Source: Rattus norvegicus (lineage: Eukaryota; Chordata; Mammalia; Rodentia; Muridae). Taken from it: 64,000 nucleotides of DNA. Numbering within the stretch: the first letter of the stretch is position 1; the number at the start of each line of letters is the position of its first letter. A program made the position numbers and the translations under genes. Below are positions 58,048-64,000 of this stretch, piece after piece. The notes under the pieces were generated by a model. That model was not told where the DNA came from. It worked only from the letters and a program-made list of their open reading frames with translations, and made no database searches. The stretch is from positions 28,861,439 through 28,925,438 of the forward strand of contig NC_086034.1 in the NCBI RefSeq assembly GCF_036323735.1, written 5' to 3'.

Positions 58048-59685
58048 TCTTAGTTTTAATTTGCTGGATATTTTCTTCACTTGGTTTTCAAAACAATGTA
58101 TTTTCTTCACAATGCATTTAATTTAAGGCATTCTTCTTCTATCTGAAAATCCTCCTTGCTGATTAATCCCTACCCTTACTTTCCTCCTCTAATATACTGC
58201 CTCCTCCTAAGGTACTACTGACTGATTTTCCTCTTGATTCCAGTGTGTCATTTTATGTGAATTTTAGTGATATGCCATGACTGTTCCTATTATAACTGTC
58301 CGGCATGCAGCTGTTTCAAAATGAGCCATGTTGGTCTGAAGCATGAAATGTAAAGGTAAAACATAACTTCAGTCAGGACAAACACTCTCGTATTTTTGTG
58401 ATTGCTAAGAACTACTCAGAGAGGATGTCCATTCTAAAGATCATTAAACCCTCTCTGAGTCCCTGGGGATTGAGGCTGTCATTCTATATAAAGTGACCAA
58501 TGTTTGCCACTTGTGCCTTGAAATCTGTTCTTAGAAATTTTTAGAATGCCATTTATGAAGTAGTTCTTTGATGAAAAAGATGTCCCACATAAATGCAAAT
58601 GGTCTCATTACGATCATCTCCAAGACTTTTGTCTAAGCATGCTGTTTTATTTCAGAGTAGTCATTTTTCCCCCACTAGAGCATATAGTCAGGCAAGTGAC
58701 CCTCCATGAACTTTTCCTCCATGAACTTTTACTAAACCATTGGGGTTGTAGCCCTCTCTCCCACTGGTTAGAGAACACAAACACAGGGCAAAGTGAAGCT
58801 GAAGTTCACACTCTAGAGTTTGCCAACTTAGATCATTGCAGAAGAAGCTAGGATTAGCACCCAGAAAGGTGAATGGACCCATACAAACACAATTCAGCTG
58901 TCTCAACAGTTTCAGCCCAACTCAACCCTGAGTGTATGCTCCAGCTGAAGGAAAACAGACACACACTCCATCCCAAGTGAGATTAGCAAGGCTATCAGAC
59001 TCAAGGAAAACGTCATTGTTCTCTGATTCAGTTTGAGCTGCTTTGTTAGTTAACCACAAATACCAGATAAATTCTCATACAGAAAGATTTGCTTCAAGTA
59101 CAAGTATTTTTTTATACAAAGACAGAATAAAAAGATAATTGAAATAATAATTTTCTCCTTTGAGATAGCTGCAAAGTTAGCAAAACTTACCCCATTTTTC
59201 CTATGTGTTTGTCAGCTACACATTAGAGACAATCATTAATTATTAAATATGTGCTCTGAGCAAGGCCCAGTTCTGTCACTTAGCTGCATTAGAGGTCTTC
59301 CAACACTTCTACGTTTTTATGTTAGACAGATATGAAAGGAGAGAGGAAAGGGTAAAGGTGAAACTTGGGCCGTATTTTTAAGAGGCAAAACCTCAGACAC
59401 CAGCCGCATAACTCTGCAGGCTACATGCTTGTTCTGAGAGCTCCTTCTGCTCCTTTCATCAGTGAAAGACAATGGTTAGAAGTTTCTAGTTGTTCTAAAC
59501 AGATGAGTTCATTTTAAAAACCAGAAAGAATCTAGTTCCCCATCATATTTATCAATCCCTTTACCAGACTGGGTTTTTTTCAATATTCTCTTTTGAACTA
59601 TCTTTTATTTCATATAAATGTAAAACACAAACACGCCTGGTATGAGAATGTTATTTGTCCAATTACTTCAGAGAGCCCCTTGTGG
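58048..59685. other. Unassigned DNA
   Basis: A small tandem (CCTCCATGAACTTTT twice) lies near 58700-58729. Otherwise nothing is recognised. Confidence 0.45.
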
Positions 59686-60175
59686 TGGCTTAAATGAGAA
59701 CATTCCCCAGAGGCACACATAGTTGAATCTTGGTCCCCAATTGGTGGAAATGTTCAAGAAGAAATATGAGGTTGCTGAAGATTGTGTGTCACTGTAAGAG
59801 CACTTGGAGGTTTCAAATGATTCACCACTCCTTCCTCTCCTGTCCTCTCCTCCTTCCTCTCCTCTCCTTCTCCTCCTCTTCCTCCTCCTCATTTGTGTCT
59901 TCCTCCTCCCTCCTCCTTTCTGTCCTTCTCCCTTTCCCCCGCCCTTTCCCCTCTCCCTCATTCCCACTCTCTCTCCCCTCCACACCCCCTAACCCTGTGC
60001 TTGTGGATCAGGTGTAAGTTCTCAGCACTAACTACCTGATCTCCTGCTGCCATATTCCCCACCATGGTGACTATGATCTGGAAGCCTCTGCCACCCCAAG
60101 TCTGAATTCCCAAATTAAATGCTTCCTTTTACAAGTTGCTTTGCTTACAGTGATCTGTCATGACACTCAAAAAGC
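59686..60175 (+). mobile_element. MaLR-like LTR with internal CT-rich tract
   Basis: The start TGGTGGCTTAAATGAGAAC, TTGGTCCCCAATTGGTGG and the end CCCAAATTAAATGCTTCC to ACAGTGATCTGTCATGAC follow the layout of a MaLR-type LTR. It is related to 4580-4918. A pyrimidine tract occupies about 59820-59990. Confidence 0.6.
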
Positions 60176-63046
60176 AGCTTAGATGCCCACAATTACTAAT
60201 TAAAACAGATGACTGCTATTTCTTCTGACTCAGTCTGATAATAATTCTGACATTTTATAAAGCAAAACCTAATTACAGTTTTTAACTTTGTGAATTTGCT
60301 TCTCTCATAGGTATTTTTATACACACATAGAACATACTGGACAAATACTGATCCCCAAATCCCAACAATACCTGAATTTTAAACCCAGATATAGTATTGC
60401 CTAAATACAGAATTTATAAAAGTAATATCACTTTTCACAGACTTCATTTTAACTTGGGGCTAAGTAATTATGCCTTCTCTATTTTTTAACAAGAATTTTA
60501 AGGAGCAAGCAAGGTCATGATTGCATATGAATGTTTTAATTGGCTTTTGTAACATATTATTTAGAGTAGACAATATGATATGTGTAATTATAACTTTAAG
60601 ATTCAGCTTTGGAATTCTCAATAGATTTTTATATTAAGACATTATAGCTCTGAATGCTGCTTTAAAGAAAGTATTCTAGATAGGAATTAAGAACCATCTA
60701 GTTTTTCATGTATCTAATATAATTCTATTGAGGAACAAACTTGAAAAACCTTTACTTCTATAAATAAAGCATGATGCAATGACATTTTATTCTAGAGTGT
60801 TCTGTTCCAAATTTAGACTGTTTTCAAGGCCACAATCAAATTACTTAGCTTTCACAAATGATGGCTAAGCATAATGTGAGCCTTTCATTATGTGACATGA
60901 CCTCTGTCACATCCCTCTTATACCTAATTTTCTTAATAATGTATCTTAACATTTTTTAGTTAATGTTTTCATTCTCTTCTGAATCCTTGCTTTATAGGGG
61001 AAGCACTTTGAAAAAATCTTAGACAATAAAGAAAAATATATTATGGACAAACTCATCTGCATAGCATCAATCTTATGCTTGACTTCAGAAGCATCATTTG
61101 AGTCATTTGCATGAAAACAAGATGTTTGCTGTTTAAAGGCTTCCCTCCTGCTGGTCCCTGTCTGCTGCTGGACTATGACTCCCAATGAGGAATAAACAAT
61201 GCGAGCAAATGAACTCTTAAAAATAAGGATCCTGTTTTCAAGCAAATCCACCTGATAATTAAAATTGAGAAATAAGGAAATATGCAGAAATTCTTTGGAC
61301 AAGTCCAAAAGAAGTTTAAAAAATAAATATAGCTTTTAGGTTTAGAAAGTCTTGAGGATATATGCTTTACATGGATTTTTTTTGAACACCTCATGGTATA
61401 GGCTTCACAGTAGACCTGTTAGGTTTTCTGTGCCCCTCTGTGTCCAACAGGCTGAGAACAAATGTTAGTTTGCAAATTAGACTGACTTCACGTGATGTGG
61501 GCTGGGTAGTCCTAATTTTAGAGAGGCTAATACCATACTTGCTCATTAGGCCCATGAGACTGGATGTCTCACAGCCCCAAGCTGACACTCAACACACGGA
61601 GGATCTCTCTGTTGGAGAGCTACTAGAAGGCTGAAGAATTAGGTTCCCGTGCCAACCAAGGATGGCAATTGTGGCTGCATTCTAAGGATCTACTCATCAG
61701 CAGGAAGTGAAAACAGGCAAACAGCTGCATTTTCTCCTCAGACCTCTTTATATCTAGGCTACTACCAAAACTCTGGGACACACCCTCTCCCCTAGTTAAT
61801 CCATCCTGGATATGCATCATAAAACCTCCTACGGGCATTTCTCTTGGTTGATTCTAAAGCCAATCAAGTTACCAGCCAAGATAACTATCACAATGGTGAT
61901 GCTAATGGTGTGTGCATAAAAGGTCATGTGTACCTCAATATACAGATCTAAGCTATGTACGCACTTGTATATTGCTTCTGTGTATGACGGATACCATATT
62001 GTATTCGAGTGACCATTAAATTAAATTAGCAAACGGCTGTTTTGAGCCTTTATAATGATGGAAATAATTTTGTCATTAAATAATTTTGTTACCTTTTAAC
62101 ATGCTAAATATTATCTTTTCGCTTTTTCCAATATCTGATGGTGCTAACCTCTACCCTAATTTGTGGACTTTTTAAAATTATGTATGCCTTCTCCTATTTT
62201 CCTTTCCAAGAAAGCTAGCTTGATACATCTCTGATTTGGTTATTCAATCTCTTCCGCTTGAGGCAGCTTGGTTAGGACTTGCTTAGGAATCTACTCCCAG
62301 GATGGGTGACACATGTGGCTGCCAATCTGGGAGTGGACTGGAGATGTGAGTTCCTCTGGGTTGCTGGGTGGGACTTAATTTGTTTTTCTTGTGAACCTTG
62401 CTGTAGAATTCTTAGTATTCACGGATGCTACTTTCCAAAATACAGGAATAGAAGCAGCTGGTCACTTTATGCTTGGATTCGATATTGAAAGAGACACAGC
62501 TGTCACCTATTAATATAAATACCAGCAGAATTCTTAATCACCTTTACTGTGTTAGTTTAATTTTAAAGACTAGCCTACAGTCAAATATTGTTACCCAAGC
62601 TTTCCTCATTCGTCTGATTCTACCATCCTCTGCCTGTCACCTCAGTGACCCAGCCCACACCTACAAGGCCTGCCCTGCTGTGGCTTTGTTAGCTCATATT
62701 AGGATCCTTTCAGGATTGCAGAAGAGAGCTGTAGACATGTGAGCTACCACAGACTTCAGGCCTTGGGAGGGTTTTCTCAGACAGCATCAGTTTCTACAGA
62801 ACTCAACTGACAAATGACCTAGCCCTTGTTCCTTCTCAGTGAGTTCATTGGTGAGTTCCTGGCCCTATGAATACCCTTAGACCTCCTATGCAAGAGCAGA
62901 GGAAGAACAAAGCCAGATGCCTCTGTAATAAAGGATGGGCTCTGTGAAAAACAGTGGCTTCCTCTCCTTCCTAGAACTTTGTCCTGACTGGATCCTCACT
63001 CCAGTGCACTCAAAAGTATTGGAGATTTTTCCCTGCCCTGTCCTCT
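60176..63046. other. Unassigned DNA
   Basis: About 2.9 kb without recognised repeats. The 60946-61308 minus frame (120 codons) and shorter frames near 61391-61838 and 62279-62742 have no domain features. Confidence 0.4.
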
Positions 63047-63047
63047 T

Positions 63048-63118
<71 letters not shown>

Positions 63119-63204
63119 CATCCCTCCCTTCCTCTTCCCCTCCTTCTCTCTCCCTATCTCTTCCTTCCTCTCTCTCCTCATCTCTTCCCCTACCCCCTCT
63201 CTGT

Positions 63205-63255
<51 letters not shown>

Positions 63256-63262
63256 CCTCTCT
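63047..63262 (+). repeat. (TC)n tract
   Basis: Long TC runs with CCTTCC interruptions. Ser-Leu and Arg-Glu frames across it are artefacts. Confidence 0.97.
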
Positions 63263-63271
63263 GTCCTCGGT

Positions 63272-63355
63272 CTCTCTTGCTCATTTGTTCCATGCTGGGT
63301 ATGAACTGATGGCCTTGTTCATGCTAGGCAAGTGTACTGAGCCACATTCTAACAC
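63272..63355 (-). mobile_element. ID-like SINE remnant (minus)
   Basis: The reverse strand reads GTTAGAATGTGGCTCAGTAC, then CCTAGCATGAACAAGGCC, ID-like. The TC tract abuts its tail end, consistent with tail expansion. Confidence 0.6.
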
Positions 63356-63790
63356 CTTGGTGAGCCCCCTGTAGCCCTGAAGCATACCTTTTACAGCAGT
63401 ATATGTGCTTACTGAAGAAGCTAAACACCAGCCTGCATCAGGACCCCTGGGTCAGGTATTCAGTGCATTTCTCTAAAAAGGAAGACTTAAAAACAGCTTC
63501 TAAAATGGTGACTATGGTTTAGTTAAGTTACAGTTTAAGTTGAGTGTCTGTTATTTCAGGCGACAAAATCACCTAGATACAAGGACATTGGAGAGAAAGG
63601 CTGACATTTACAAATAGCCTTCACTTTCTTCCTAGATCTTCAGTTACTTGTGTTACCTCTCCCTGAGCACATGATATCTTTCTACTGCATACCACAAACT
63701 CAATATAATGTTGGGTTTACTGCAAACCACGGTAACATTGGCCCTTTCTCATTTACATTTGTATATTTAATTGTATTATATATTTATTTA
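63356..63790. other. Unassigned DNA
   Basis: Nothing recognisable. Confidence 0.5.
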
Positions 63791-63794
63791 TTTG

Positions 63795-63885
63795 TTATTT
63801 TCAGTGCTAGGGATTGAATTTGGGTCCCTTGTGTGTGCTAGACAAGCTTTTTACCAGGAGGCTGCATCATCACTTTAGCCTGAGC
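63795..63885 (-). mobile_element. ID-like SINE remnant (minus)
   Basis: CAGTGCTAGGGATTGAATTTGG and GTGTGCTAGACAAGC are the reverse of an ID-type SINE, diverged. Confidence 0.65.
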
Positions 63886-63964
63886 ACTTGAACATTCACT
63901 CTTAATCCCTCTGTTTTTCTATCTCACTGTTGGTCTCTGACTCAGTCTGTCTCTGTCTTTCTTT

Positions 63965-64000
63965 GTGCCTCCCTCCCTCTCTCTCTCTCTCTCTCTCTCT
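63965..64000 (+). repeat. (TC)n tract running off the window
   Basis: A TC run that continues past the end. Confidence 0.95.

Noticed and set aside
62886..63309. 124- and 135-residue frames
   Set aside because: They are made of TC/GA repeats (Ser-Leu and Arg-Glu).

Overview
The window looks like rodent nuclear DNA, most probably rat (Rattus). The evidence is the repeat content: B1, B2, B3, B4/RSINE-type and ID-type SINEs, ORR1-type MaLR LTRs, a URR1-like hAT element whose ends read CAG..GGTTCTCAACC, and several LINE-1 3' ends of the rodent (rat-like) type. I could not support any protein-coding exon. The open frames are L1 remnants, LTR shadows or frames through simple repeats. The stretch is best read as intergenic or intronic DNA with one CpG-richer segment (about 18.55-19.60 kb) that could be a promoter and first exon of a minus-strand transcript.

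Layout. 0-5 kb: a B3 SINE split by an L1 with an inverted 5' part, then old LTR-like repeats. 5-17 kb: scattered SINEs, an old minus-strand L1, ORR1 pieces, a TATA/TTCAG minisatellite, and a long GGA/GAA tract inside an old repeat. 18.4-19.6 kb: the CpG-richer candidate promoter. 20-35 kb: SINEs, a head-to-head pair of L1 3' ends (21.5-22.2 kb), further minus-strand L1s and a URR1-like hAT copy. 35-38 kb: a GATA/GACA block, an L1 3' end and nested SINEs.

38.4-43.7 kb holds the most striking feature: a 5.26-kb class II (ERVK-like) endogenous retrovirus. By my reading its two 504-bp LTRs are identical. It has a 6-bp target duplication (ATTTTG), a Lys-type primer binding site, a polypurine tract and only broken gag, pol and env relics. 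It sits inside an older URR1-like hAT element. A related solo LTR in the opposite orientation, with its own perfect 6-bp duplication (GGACCA), lies 3.1 kb downstream.

47-64 kb: microsatellites, an ORR1 LTR with another LTR nested in it, a second L1 with a twin-priming type inversion (52.9-53.96 kb), a long L1 3' end (54.7-55.7 kb), a B1 whose tail became a 250-bp GATA array, and (TC)n tracts up to the window edge. No genes act together here. The biology is a record of successive transposition: hAT and MaLR first, then B-type SINEs and L1, then a very young non-autonomous ERVK.
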